Program-made: the position numbers and the translations under genes | Source: Dreissena polymorpha | Taxonomy: Eukaryota; Mollusca; Bivalvia; Myida; Dreissenidae | Assembly: GCF_020536995.1 (NCBI RefSeq) | Contig: NC_068355.1 | Span: 7,064,829-7,128,828 of the forward strand | DNA length: 64,000 bases | Direction of reading: 5' to 3' | In this document: positions 47,455 through 58,787 of the stretch, in pieces | Layout: each line of letters starts with the position of its first letter | Numbering within the stretch: position 1 is the stretch's first letter | The notes under the pieces: model-generated | Told to the model about the DNA's origin: nothing | The model's database searches: none | The model's input: only the letters and a program-made list of their open reading frames with translations

Positions 47455-49500
47455 TCATAGATAGATAGATATATAGATTGATTTTAGTATAAGGATAAAA
47501 CATGATAAAACATATCTACATACATGATAAAATAGTAAAACAATAAACATGTATAAGAAATGAAACCATGCTAATTACATTGCACCAAGGATTATTTCCA
47601 TTGTGGTCCTTGTATAGTGACATAGAGAGGTATGAGAAGAATATCAGAGATTTGAGTTATAAAAGACAATTATTTGCATAAAAAGGTAGATATATTAAAA
47701 TGTGAATCAATTAAAAATTAACTATATAGATCTAAAAGAGTGATTACATATTAAGAAGATGAGTTTTGACTGACAACTTAAAATTAGATATACTTGTAAT
47801 ATTCCTTAAGAAGGAAGGTAGTTTGTTCCACAGAACACAAGCATTATATGCAAAAGATTAAGCACCAAAACCTTTGACTTTGGGTAAAATATAGCACCCA
47901 CGTTCGCTTGACCTAAGTGTAAGGTTGAGCGCTCTATAACCAGGTTTAAACCCCCAATGCTTTGCATTGACCGTTCCAAGGCGGTGACCCCAGCTTTATT
48001 CATATTTTGTGTTTATGTTGGTTTGTATTGTGCTGTATTGTGCTGTTTTGTACTGTTTGGGAAATCGGCCACTTGCCTTAAATAAAGGACCAACTAATTG
48101 TATTTAATGAAAATTCAATACTGCTCCAGCAGCTGGCGTTTCACTTCTTTATATTGTATGAATAAAGAGTGTCAAAGGGAACAAAGTTTTCACTCATATA
48201 TTCAGGAGCCAAACCATTTTTGATTTTGAAAGCTTTCTCCACTCTCTTTTGTACAGATAATCTGTTAAGTTTATCTTTCCAAAATTTGGTAATACCATGA
48301 TACCAAAAACAACATGCGTAATCGAAATGACATTGGATTAGAGCCATGACCAGACATTTCTTAGTGTGGAATGAGAGCAAATCACGTTTTCTATACAGAA
48401 ACTTTAACATTGTATTGGCCATTTTAACATCAGAACTACCCATGTAATCACCAGACAGAGACTGATCAAGTGTAGAACCATAATATTTGACTGTAGAGGT
48501 TGACTGAATATGAGTACCATTACAACTAACATTAACAGAAGCACCAGACTTTAACCTAGATTTAGAACCAAATAGAATTGTCTCTGTTTTACCTAAATGA
48601 AGAGAAAGTTTATTGTGAATTAACCATTGGCTGACAGACTGTAATTCATCTGTCAGTTCTTTTTGAATGAAAGAAATGTTTTTACCTGCAACAAGAATGG
48701 CAGAATCATCAGCATACTGAAGAAGTTTATTTTTAACCACTGCCTGCATATCATTTACATATATTAAGAAAAGTAGTGGCCCCAAGATGGATCCCTGGGG
48801 AACACCGCAACCTTACAACTAGAAGAGAAAAAAACAACTACATAAACAAGTTGTTGCCTGTCAGAAAGGTATGACTTAAACCATTGAAGAACATCAGGAC
48901 TGAGACCCATGGCTTCTAGTTTCATAAGAAGAACTGAATGGTCTACTGTGTCAAAAGCTTTTTGAAAATCCATAAAAATCATGCCTACAAGGTGACCTTT
49001 ATCCATATGAAACTTAATAAAGTCTGACAAATGAATAAGGCAGGTGTCTGTGGAAACACCACCTCTAAAACCGGATTGAAATGTATATAATAAATATTTT
49101 TCTTTAAGATAAGTACACATTTGGTCATATAAAACTATTTCGAAAACTTTTTAAATAATACTTAAAATAGACACAGGACGGTAATTACCTACTTCAGATT
49201 ATCATCTTTTTTATAAAGACGAACAACTCTAGCAGCCTTCAAATCATACCTTGTAACTATAAGTGACAAATTTACAATATGTGTTAAAGGAAAAGTAATA
49301 ATAGTTGCACTATCCCGAACAAAACGAGATGGAATACCATCTAAGCCAGTAGGTTTATTTTCCCCTAGCTTATTCAAATACTTTAAAATACTATTTTCTG
49401 ACACCAATGAAAAAGAATAACTACTAGGTGTAATGCATTTTGATGAATAAAAATTAGATACAAACTGTTTGCCAAATATGTTCAATGTTCCATTGAAACC
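47455..49500 (-). mobile_element. 5'-truncated LINE with reverse transcriptase
   Basis: Minus-strand frames cover the reverse transcriptase. ENKPTGLDGIPSRFVRDS is at about 49.34 kb, FMDFQKAFDTVDH at about 48.96 kb and LQYADDSAIL (catalytic YADD) at about 48.71 kb. After the RT comes the C-terminus, ending LWNKLPSFLKNITSISNFK at about 47.8 kb. The 3' end runs into an ATCT-type tail near 47.46 kb, as in CR1/Jockey-like LINEs. The endonuclease half is missing, which is typical 5' truncation at about 49.5 kb. Frameshifts separate the pieces near 49.16 and 48.79 kb, so it is inactive. It differs from the LINE in copy B. Confidence 0.85.
47895..48110 (+). repeat. Dispersed repeat inserted in the LINE
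   Basis: It interrupts the LINE between its RT part and its C-terminal coding end. Its phrases ATGCTTTGCATTGACCGTTC and GACCCCAGCTTTATT and its end AATAAAGGACCA match the copy at 5.28-5.46 kb. It lies on the plus strand, opposite to the LINE. It is likely a short non-autonomous retroelement and is younger than the LINE. Confidence 0.6.
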
Positions 49501-52024
49501 TTTGACGAACCGTCACGTGTTGCTTCCGCCAAAGCAATACTACAATTATATATTTAAATAATGAATATTTAAAATCCTTTTTTATGTTCAATTTCATCAA
49601 ACCTAATGATCATTAATTGAATTCATCTGTGTGTGCCATATATCGTATTTATCTTGTTGCTACTTTATTTGTATTTGTGATGCACCGATTACATAGTGTT
49701 GTTACTTGTAATTTATAAACACATGTAGTGATACCAAATTTGGACTCAATGGAATGTTTTTGTCATTTTAATGACATAATTGCTGTGAATTACGTTTAAA
49801 CGCCTGTATAAATATATATTTTTAAAACGTTGTTTTAATCGTATCTTATGAAGTGTAGTATAGAGAGCTTAAAAACTGTTTACTGTTTTGTTTTGAAAAG
49901 AAATGGTAAAATTTCATTACCCCAATTTCAATTGTTTTAATCGTAACTGCTCTTTTACAGTTAATATTTTTTATATTAATTGCCTGTTCGAGTGTATAAC
50001 ATGTTTACGCTTATATGCTTTCTATTTGTAAACAATGATGTAGCATTGTTGACCACATTACCGGATGAAAACTGAAATGCGATTGCTTGTATTTAAGCAC
50101 ATAATTTTCTCGATTATGCTCTCTATACTTATCTCAAAAAACGCTTGTTCTTTATGATCTTGTCAAGTCGTTTCCCCTTTGGCTCTTGTCCATCTGGACA
50201 TTCTTTCAGATGAACAACTTATTTATGTGAATATAAGTCACCAAGAAAGGAGTCTACAGGATAACTGGTTTATGTATTTATGTTCTAAACTATTTAGAGA
50301 ATGTATACCCTTTGCGAACATAAAATACAAGTACTAGAAACGACATTATTTTGATTAAGTGTCGTTATAGTTTGACAACTTTCAGTACATTACCGTTAGC
50401 AACTAAATTCAGTAGTTTTTACAAATATTTAAATTTGAACATTTTCTAAGTTACAAAGTAATAAACATCTTTTAAAAATCTAAACTTTAGCATGTGAATG
50501 TTTTGAAAGAACAGTTTAATTCTGGTTGTACCGATGATCTTAGTTTACCACCACGCACTTATCACATCGTATCAATTATTGTATTCGTACTCAACAAGAA
50601 TCAGACAAGAACACATTATATTTACCGTATTTCACCATTAGAGAGTTTGCGGATAACTAAAAGCTGACTTTTTGTGAAACGAAAAATTCAAAACCACCCG
50701 ATCTTTCTTTTTCCAGCACATAACAATTCGTATTGCAGAATATTACATTTGTAACCCAGGTATAAATCTTGTCAGGGAAAGTGAAACTTACTTATTTATA
50801 AACCTTTAATAGTACAATCATTACTCTTAAAAAGTTAAAAGCAGACACAAATCATGACCCTTAACCTCTAACTATTGACCTTTCACTTAGAAACATATAA
50901 TTGTACCTGACATATACTATGGTCAGCGTGTTCAAACACGTTTACATTTCCACTAGGCATACAATGTCACATGACATAAATTAAACTAAATACAGTTTAA
51001 GCTTGACTTCTCCAGTGTAAGGTTATGCAACGGATAATCAAATCAATACATATTTACCCTTTCCCCCCATAAGAAGCAAAGTGAAAATCGCTTTTACAAC
51101 CAGCATATAACCAGAACAGCCTGCGAGTAACTCATCTGCTCATCATTTACTAAGGTTGGAAATAAAGCCTTTAAAACTTGAATCTAGCAAGAAAGGTCAT
51201 TACATAAATTCAACTCTCTATGGGACTATAAATGCGTGAAGTCAAAGTACGTATCTAAGTGGTAAAGGGTTAAGCAGTCACTGCCCCGCCTTTTTTTACA
51301 ACTGTGATGTCAGATTATGGTCAATCATTACATAATTTATAATAATAACTATCGGTATAATCTTATAATCGGTACCATATATCATCAGAAAAATTCGTAG
51401 TTTGGATATACATTTATTTATCTAGATATATATATATATATATATAAAGTGCTTTGGGCCATTTTACCTTTGAATGTTTGGCTATTCCATTTTTGTAAAG
51501 ATAGGACTCTCAGTAATGTTTATGTATATAAATGGCAGATTAATTACATAATCACTTTTTCATTGTTTCTGTGCACTCTGTTATAATGTACTTACTGGTC
51601 GACTACTTGCACTGAGAGATTGAGGGTATTGACAGAGTGTTGATGAGCTGGTGTTTACAACTGAGTTAACTATAGCTCTGTGTTGTGATATACATGTATA
51701 CTTGTGTAATCTGTATATATGTAAGTTTACATATGTTCTAGGGTAAATGTGTCTAAAGTACAGTTGTGTACATGTGTCTAATAGCAGAAATGAGCCACTA
51801 CACACAAGATAATGTTTAAGCCTGTTGTTATTATTATTTGTGATATGTAATGCACTAAATGTGATATATAAGATATTCTGAAATATTTGGATATGTGACT
51901 GATATACATTACATGAGATTTAGTATTGTTAATATATACTTTCAGGATGAGTATAAATACACTTATGAAATGATCTTGAGCGGCTCATTACTTACACATA
52001 AGGTCAAGAACAGAACATACACCC
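49501..52024. other. About 2.5 kb of AT-rich DNA without a recognisable gene
   Basis: Contains a short (TA)n run at about 51426-51446. The only frame over 60 aa (minus strand, 51581-51805) has no recognisable domain. I see no RNA gene. Confidence 0.45.
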
Positions 52025-52283
52025 TTAACGTTTGCGGATTACTATACCTTTAATAATACGGAACTTTACTAGTAATCCGACAAAGTAACAGTAGATTAAG
52101 ACGGAAAACCAAATTCTAACCTGGACTCGCGTCAGCCAATTTCGAGTCAAGATATGTGTGGCATTCAAAGGATGCAAGATGACAATATATCTCTCGATGG
52201 CTATGATGGTCAAAACGTTGATTCTAGTTGATTCTAGCGATGTAACATACGTTCCATATATAATAGTATATCTCGCACATAAC
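52025..52283 (-). pseudogene. Class A GPCR exon fragment (TM3-TM4)
   Basis: An acceptor (AAATTTGCAG) ends at 52284 on the minus strand. The frame then reads LCARYTIIYGTYVTS, with the conserved TM3 cysteine, and TIIAIERYIVILHPL, the ERY version of the DRY motif followed by HPL of loop 2. A TM4-like segment (RVQVRIWFSVLIYCYFVG) carries the conserved tryptophan. The frame ends at 52025. This is the middle of a rhodopsin-like receptor, probably of the peptide-receptor type, but the ligand cannot be read. I found no TM1-2 or TM5-7 exon nearby. It is either a lone leftover exon or part of a gene whose other exons lie far away, and I lean to a leftover. Confidence 0.55.
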
Positions 52284-52948
52284 CTGCAAATTTATAAAGA
52301 CTACATTTAAGCAGCAAAAGAAAACAATTCATTGCTAAAGCATTCATACAATATTCTTATTGTTAGCTTTTGTCAATCAAGCCAAATCATGTGTAAATCG
52401 AGAAAAACACGAATTTATTTTTAGGAATACGTCTATTTAATATTTGATAACACGACAAATAATTTAATATGCAAAGTACTGCAACAGCTAAGTAAAAATA
52501 TGAGATGCTAATAACGTAGCTTAATTTAGCAGATAATCGTTAATGGCTTGAAGGCGTCTAGATCTCTACGTACGAGAGGTTTTATATCAAATAAAGCAAT
52601 AAGATGAAACCGAATTGCACCCACATAAAAAACAAAACTTCTTTGTTGACCAAAAACAGAAGTCGTATCAACGGTTAATATATAGAATCATAAATGTGGA
52701 AAGTCTGAGCTAACGATAGGTTAACACGTGTTTTAATAAAACAACCCAATTTCTTAATTGTTTACATTTAGTTACATCAAGAAATATAATTGAAATGTTC
52801 TAAGTCGTATATTGACCTCTTTGCGTTAAAATTGAACAACTTATTGCCTTTTTTGACAGCGTCCTGTTTATGAAGTTCCCTACATAATGGTTAATATGAC
52901 ATAAAGCTAGGGTCGCGTTGAGTGTTTCCGACGTAGATATATTTTCAT
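52284..52948. other. AT-rich spacer
   Basis: No TM1-TM2 exon for the GPCR fragment could be found here, and nothing else is recognisable. Confidence 0.4.
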
Positions 52949-55113
52949 GGAGAGTAAGTTGGTTCCTTTTTCCTAGTCCCTTATTCCTTATTCGAATAAG
53001 GAACTTTCCTTATTCCTTATTCAAGCTTAACATATTTGATATAGGGTTTTAAAGAAACATATTATACAATTCTTCAGTAAATCAAAACAAAATAACTCGA
53101 ATACATTTACTTAACGTATAACGTTACAAGTTCATGTTTCTTCCTCGCGCTTGCATAGGATTTCTTATTTAAACCGAAACGATATTTTCTAATTCGAATA
53201 CCAACTTCACATCCACAAAACCTTAAGCATATAACATTATTTTATATGTATTTGATATAAAAGTGCAATCTTGTACATTTCAACATGTCTGTTTTAATTT
53301 ATAATCCAGATCCTTTTTCTCGGCTGAATAAGGAAAAAAAGAACCAGTTCCTTATTCCTTATTCAAGCCTCATAAGGAACTGGTATTTTCCTACTTAAAC
53401 ATCAAGGAAATTGATCCAAAGTTAACCACATATAAATGAACATCATTATATATAGATTGTATATTTAAAATACTAATTGCAATACATTTGTTCTTAGTTT
53501 TAAGTAATGATAATCCAGTTCCTTATTCAGTTTGAATTTGGAATAAGGAACTGATTCCTTATTTCTAATTCAAATCGAATAAGGAACTGGCATGTTCTTT
53601 CTTAGTTCTGGCTACCATAATTTTAAATATCGCTTTTCATGATTTTTGACTGGCGCGACTTTAAACAGGTTTGTCAAAACTATATAAAATGTGCGCTGAA
53701 GTTTCTTTAGCAAGTTCTTTCTATAAATTATAAATCAAAATGAACCAACGAGACGAATAAATCAACGAAATTATTGTAAATGTAGAAATGGTATAAAACT
53801 ATTAATTGCAGTGCATTTCTACTTTGTTGAATATAATTATTATAATGTTCCTTATTCGATTTAAAAAAGAAATACGGAACTGGTTCCTTATTCCTTATTC
53901 AAATCGAATAAGGAACTGGCATTTTCTTACTTAACAAATAAATAAATATGCATAAAGAGACGCATAAATCAAGGAAAATCACTGTTTATGTAGGTTGGGA
54001 ATTAAAAAATATGTATTAATTACGGTACATTTCTTTTTAGTATTCTTTTGTAATGATACCATAGTGCCGTTTTCGCGGCTGAATAAGGAAAGCGCAATCG
54101 GCTGCAATATCTAAAAATATCACTTTAACTACCGAGAACAGTGCAATTTTGTCGGTTCCCACGATTCTTAATTGTGTGCTAAATGCTAATGTTGAAGGTC
54201 GCCGGAGGTAACGTTGGCATCCTAGACCGAGAAAACGCGCTTTCGGAGATAGAAAATCTAGAAAACCATAGAAAACCACCCAATTACAGCTATGTTAGTT
54301 TTGGTTTTTAATTGACCCCCCCCCCCAACAACAACAGCAACAACGAAATACAGAGCATTTCGATGAAACTTTCCATTCTAATAGAGGCACCTGGGCCGCT
54401 GCTTCCGGTTCAGTCTCACTTTAATGTGACATCAGTGGCGTCGCACTGATGACAATGCTGCACTGATGACAATGTTGTCCGGAACATTTGCATTCGTCAG
54501 GTTGAAAGCCGCCTAATGTACCGTTGGTCTGCATGAGCGAAAAAAAACGCGTTTTCGCACTAAAAATATATTAGACGAAAACACACTTTTACAGCTAGGA
54601 TGCGCGCTTTTTCGTTTCAATTATAAAATAGAATAAAATATTGAGGCATTTCGAAACTTTCAAGTCTTCTAGAGGCACTTGGACCGCTGGTTCCGGTGCA
54701 GTCTTTCTTTTCTGGAGACGTGTTGAGATCATTTTGCATTCTTAATCATATCCCTTCGTAACAGTTTTCGTATGAAAACGGAACAAGATTTCTAAAACAT
54801 GTTTAGTTTTCAGCTTTCATATAGTCTTGACAAAAGTTCAGGGTCAAATAAAACTTCAAGAACTGTACCAGAGATATAAATAACAAATCTTACACTAAAC
54901 ATCGCCAATAATAACCAATTTAAAGCTGTGCTATTCCAGAATGATCCAAATTTAAGTATCATAAATTATGGCTCCTAAATAAGGAATTGGGCGTTAAGTT
55001 AGTTCCTTATTCGGAAGCCTGTATTTCGGATGATCACTTTCGGATATGTTATATTTTAGATTGTTAGAATAAGGAATAAGGAACTAGGAAAAAGGAACCA
55101 ACTTACTCTCTAT
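52949..55113. mobile_element. 2.16-kb non-autonomous TIR element with palindromic subrepeats
   Basis: The left end (GAGAGTAAGTTGGTTCCTTT, then TTCCTAGTCCCTTATTCC) and the right end are inverted copies over about 45 bp. The interior repeats TTCCTTATTC and GAATAAGGAAC at least ten times, often as a palindrome (GAATAAGGAACTGGTTCCTT). There is also a diverged direct repeat of about 330 bp. No coding frame or transposase is visible. I could not fix a target-site duplication: the outer bases (TTCATGG and TTCATAG) may still belong to the terminal repeat. Superfamily unknown. Confidence 0.75.
54190..54720. repeat. Two diverged direct copies inside the TIR element
   Basis: First copy about 54190-54430, second about 54495-54720. 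Shared phrases in order are 'GTTGAARGNCGCC', 'ACGTTGG/CCGTTGG', 'AAAACGCG', 'TTACAGCTA' and 'AGAGGCACYTGGRCCGCTG', then 'TTCCGGTNCAGTCT'. It is non-coding. Confidence 0.6.
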
Positions 55114-56397
55114 GAAGATCCACGTTCATTTTCACTGAATTAAAATCCACCTCCTCCCACGCCTCCTCCTCTGAGTATATCATACTAGGTTTGGGATTTT
55201 TGTTACATGGCCTGGGATTTTTTAATATTTCAGTTTAAAAGATTTGTCTGCAAATTTATATATCTCATTTGCTTATATTATAGCTATTTAAGTTAAATGT
55301 GTTTTGCATTTAAGGTATGATTATAGTCTTAAAAGTTGCAAAATTGTTATATGATTTAATTTGCTTTACATTCTGGCTATTTTACTACTATGTTTTATTT
55401 GTTTTGCAATTAAGCTGGCATTCTAGTCTTCAAAGTTGCAAATTTTGACTACCAGTGCTATACATCTATAACAACTTGTCAGTTGGTTATTGTTATATTT
55501 AAAACATGTATGATTCTAGTCTTTGGGTCGGCGGTTTTTTGCCTCCCAGTTATGTACATTAGGAAAAACATTTATAATATGTTTGCTTTGATTATATATT
55601 ACGTAATCATTTGTTTATGTCAGTTTATGGCATTTATAATAAATGCTCAGTTTTCATTTAAACATAGTTTTCTGTTTTCCCTGTTCCCATAATCGAGATA
55701 CTGTTATCTCTCCCGTCAGGACAATACATAAATAATACATGAGGTACGCAACAAATAGATCTCTATAGACATCAAATTAAATCGACAAATTCAATCGAAT
55801 AAACATTTGTCACGACTCAAACAAAATTGCTTAATAGAACAAGTCAATAAAGAATCAATACAAACATCCGAAAACCCACTACTTACATGATAAACTTTGG
55901 ATTTCTTAAGATTCGTATCAAACGTAAAATGCCTGAATTTACACATTGACGAGGAGACGGAAGAGGAAGAGCAAAACACACCCGAAAGTTCACCTTACTA
56001 CCCAAAAGAAACGAAACTGCAAAAAGCTGCTACTTTGCAAAAATAACGAAAAGCATATGGAGGTAACATACTCCCCCTCCTCGAGAAAGGTCGTCTCGAC
56101 TAAAAATGTAAAACACCTCAAAACATCCAGCACTACGGAGAAGTAGCCTCAAACACAACTTTTGCTTTGAAAACAATTAAATAACAACTAAGGCAAGACA
56201 AAGATAAACAAAAATTGAACATTCATAACACCAGAGAATCTTGGCAATAAAGGAAAAGTTCTATGCATTCAAAGAGTTAAAATGAGAAACAACAACACTA
56301 AAACATGTGTATCTGCATCATAGGCATTATGAAAATGATAACAAAAAATGTATGTATGTAGCAGGGTTCGGTATAAGGAGAACTTATATTGCCTTGC
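55114..56397. other. AT-rich stretch without a recognisable gene
   Basis: A loosely repeated phrase (TTCTAGTCTTCAAAGTTGCAAA and variants) occurs at about 55335 and 55425. A lysine-rich 66-aa plus-strand frame (55946-56146) shows no domain, so I do not call it. Confidence 0.45.
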
Positions 56398-56505
56398 TGT
56401 ATGAGCTAGCTTTTATAGCGACGCGGTAGAGAGTCTGCCTGATCTGGAACAGGGAGGTCCCGGGTTCGATCCCCACTGGTCGGGGAATTTTCTGGCTGGG
56501 TCACA
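56398..56505 (+). mobile_element. tRNA-derived SINE fragment
   Basis: Plus-strand box A-like phrase (TATAGCGACGCGGTAGAGAG) is followed about 45 nt on by an intact box B (CCGGGTTCGATCCCC). A short body with 'GGGGAATTTTCTGGCTGGGT' follows. It does not fold as a complete tRNA, so SINE is the better reading. Confidence 0.65.
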
Positions 56506-56721
56506 TCAACTTCTCTGACAAAATCAAATATATATAACAAGTTTTTTTTTCAACTCAAAATGACCCTACAATATGGTGCATCGCTTTGAACCGCCATTAC
56601 TTAATTAATTGTGCAGTGATTTCAATGAAGTCGGTCTTATTAAACGCAGAAATAAATTTCCTAGCTGGCCATGTATATATCTTTACATATTTAACAATTG
56701 TTGGGTCAAATTTAAAGAAAT

Positions 56722-57070
56722 AACAAGAAACATAACTCGCGTGGCGTACTCGTCAACGATCTGACCCGATCCAACTAATAATATCAAAGAGAAAATACAC
56801 ACCTTCGCGTTGGACCAATGAAATCGCTCGTGTGTTTAAAATGTCGGCCAGTTGAAAGGTGTTTAAACAAAGGTTTCAAAAGGCGCTCGACAGTTAGTTT
56901 TGATGCATAATGTCACGGCAAGAACGGTCAGAATGTTTTTTCATGCGTTTTATTGAATTATGGTACCAAGTCCCTGAATTTTGCAGGGAAAATGCCCTTT
57001 ACTCCGTGAAGATTTCTGTCCTTGATCGGGTCAGATCGCCTACGAGTAGGTCACGCGAGTTGTGTTTAGT
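56722..57070. mobile_element. MITE of about 345 bp
   Basis: The left arm ACTCGCGTGGCGTACTCGTC...CGATCTGACCCGATC is the inverted copy of the right arm GATCGGGTCAGATCG...ACGCGAGT. The match is about 37 bp, with weaker similarity further out (AAACAYAACTCGCG). The interior has no coding frame. The target duplication is unresolved and the superfamily unknown. Confidence 0.75.
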
Positions 57071-57532
57071 GTTGTTTTTTTAATTCGATTCAGATATTGT
57101 AAAAAATATTGCAAGATATGTATATTTCCAGAAAGGAACGCATATCAGCAATTATAATCACATGGGCATATTGTAACAAAACACAATATGGACGTACTAA
57201 ACACATTATTATATTACCATTGTGATATGAATCACAAATCACTACAGCTTTTATATACATGTTAATACTATTTCACTCTGAACACTAAGATTCTCTTCCA
57301 CAGTCCAACAATAATGGAGAACGTGTTACTGCTGTAGCAGACTGAGTATATTTCCCTCGCCCCGTTATTGTCTGAAGCGGGAGTAGCCAGCTCTATGCCT
57401 CCGCTCTATGCTCAAATTTAGGATAGTGTAGGACGACAATGGACATGCCAGCAGAATCTTGCCTGCAAGGATCACATGTACACCATGTTGGAACACTAAT
57501 TCTTGATGTGTTAAAGTGTTTATTACGGTCTC
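57071..57532. other. Spacer between two MITEs
   Basis: No gene, RNA or repeat recognised. Confidence 0.4.
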
Positions 57533-57537
57533 ATCTC

Positions 57538-57985
57538 CACGGTGCCTATACCACGTTACTTTTTTAAGATTGGTATTGGGAGAATAAAGCGCGACCCAGT
57601 TAACATTTTTAATGATGTCTTTTTAAATATTTCACCATTATTAATGGGATGAAGTAGAGAGCCCGCTCATTCGTGAGAGTTTTCTATAGGTATCATGATC
57701 TTTTTAAACAAATAAGTTTTTTCCGTAAATAGCAACAGCGTTTGTAATATGAAGTCCCGACACTGATCCGACATTTTTCTAACCGTTCAAACGCGCGGTT
57801 GCACTTTACTGAAAAAATACTTATTTGTTTATCATTATAGAAAACTCTTACGAATGAGCGGGCTCTCCACTCTATCCCATTAAAAATGGTGTATTATTTT
57901 AAAAGAGATCCTTAAAAATGTTAACGGGGTCGTACTTTATTCTCCCAACACAGATCCGAAAATGTCACGAGGTATAGGTACCGTG
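57538..57985. mobile_element. 448-bp MITE with CACGGTG ends and 5-bp TSD
   Basis: The left end is CACGGTGCCTATACCACGTT and the right end reads, in reverse complement, CACGGTACCTATACCTCGTG. ATCTC lies directly outside both ends (57533-57537 and 57986-57990), a clean 5-bp target duplication. Arms of about 150 bp pair around a loop of about 150 bp. The first 45 bp and an inner phrase (CGCGGTTGCACTTTACTGAA) match the 3.0-kb element at 26.1 kb, so both belong to one family. CACGGTG resembles the CACWRTG heptamer of Transib and RAG-type elements, which also make 5-bp duplications. The Transib assignment is inference. Confidence 0.85.
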
Positions 57986-58073
57986 ATCTCTGGTCAGGGT
58001 GAGGAACCGGTGTTCGGAATGATCGATGATGTACAGCTTGCCCCATGTGAGACCTGTTATTGAGGCTTCAAAC

Positions 58074-58740
58074 AAGATTGATGCTAGACACATGATTGCT
58101 GCTATATACATGAATGGTACTAGACACATGATTGCTGCTATAAACATGATTGGTACTAGACACATGATTGCTGCTATATACATGATTGGTACTAGACACA
58201 TGATTGCTGCTAGATACATGATTGATACTAGACACACGATTGCTGCTACACATGATTGATACATTCGTAAAACAAAACCGATGCTGTTAGATATATGATT
58301 GATGCCCGATACATGATTAATGCTAGTTACATAATTGATACCAGACACATGATGGCTACTAGATACATGATTGATACTCGATACATGATTGATGATAGAC
58401 ACGTAATTGCTGCTAGACGCATGATTGTTATTAGACACATGACTGATGCTCGACACATGATTGATAACAGACACATGATTGATGCGAGACACATGATTGA
58501 TGCTAAACACGTGATTGCTACCAGACACATGATTGATGCTAGATACATGATTGATGCTAGACACATGAGGGCTACTAGATACATGATTGATGCTCGATAA
58601 ATGATTGGTGCTAGACACTTAATTGCTGCTAGACACAGAATTGCTACCGGACCCATGATTTGCTCTAGACACACGGTTGCTGTTAGACACGTGATTGCTA
58701 TTAGACACATGACAGCTGCTCGACACATGACTGTTACATG
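58074..58740. repeat. 18-bp satellite array, left part
   Basis: About 37 diverged units of ATTGCTGCTAGACACATG and variants (GATGCTAGA, GCTGCTATA, GGTACTAGA). Since 18 is a multiple of three, both strands are open for long stretches, giving low-complexity frames of up to 217 aa with no protein meaning. The array ends where a different 27-bp repeat begins and resumes on its far side. Confidence 0.92.
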
Positions 58741-58787
58741 TGACAAACATGGATTGAAATTGTGTTGAAATTAATATGAGCCTAAGT

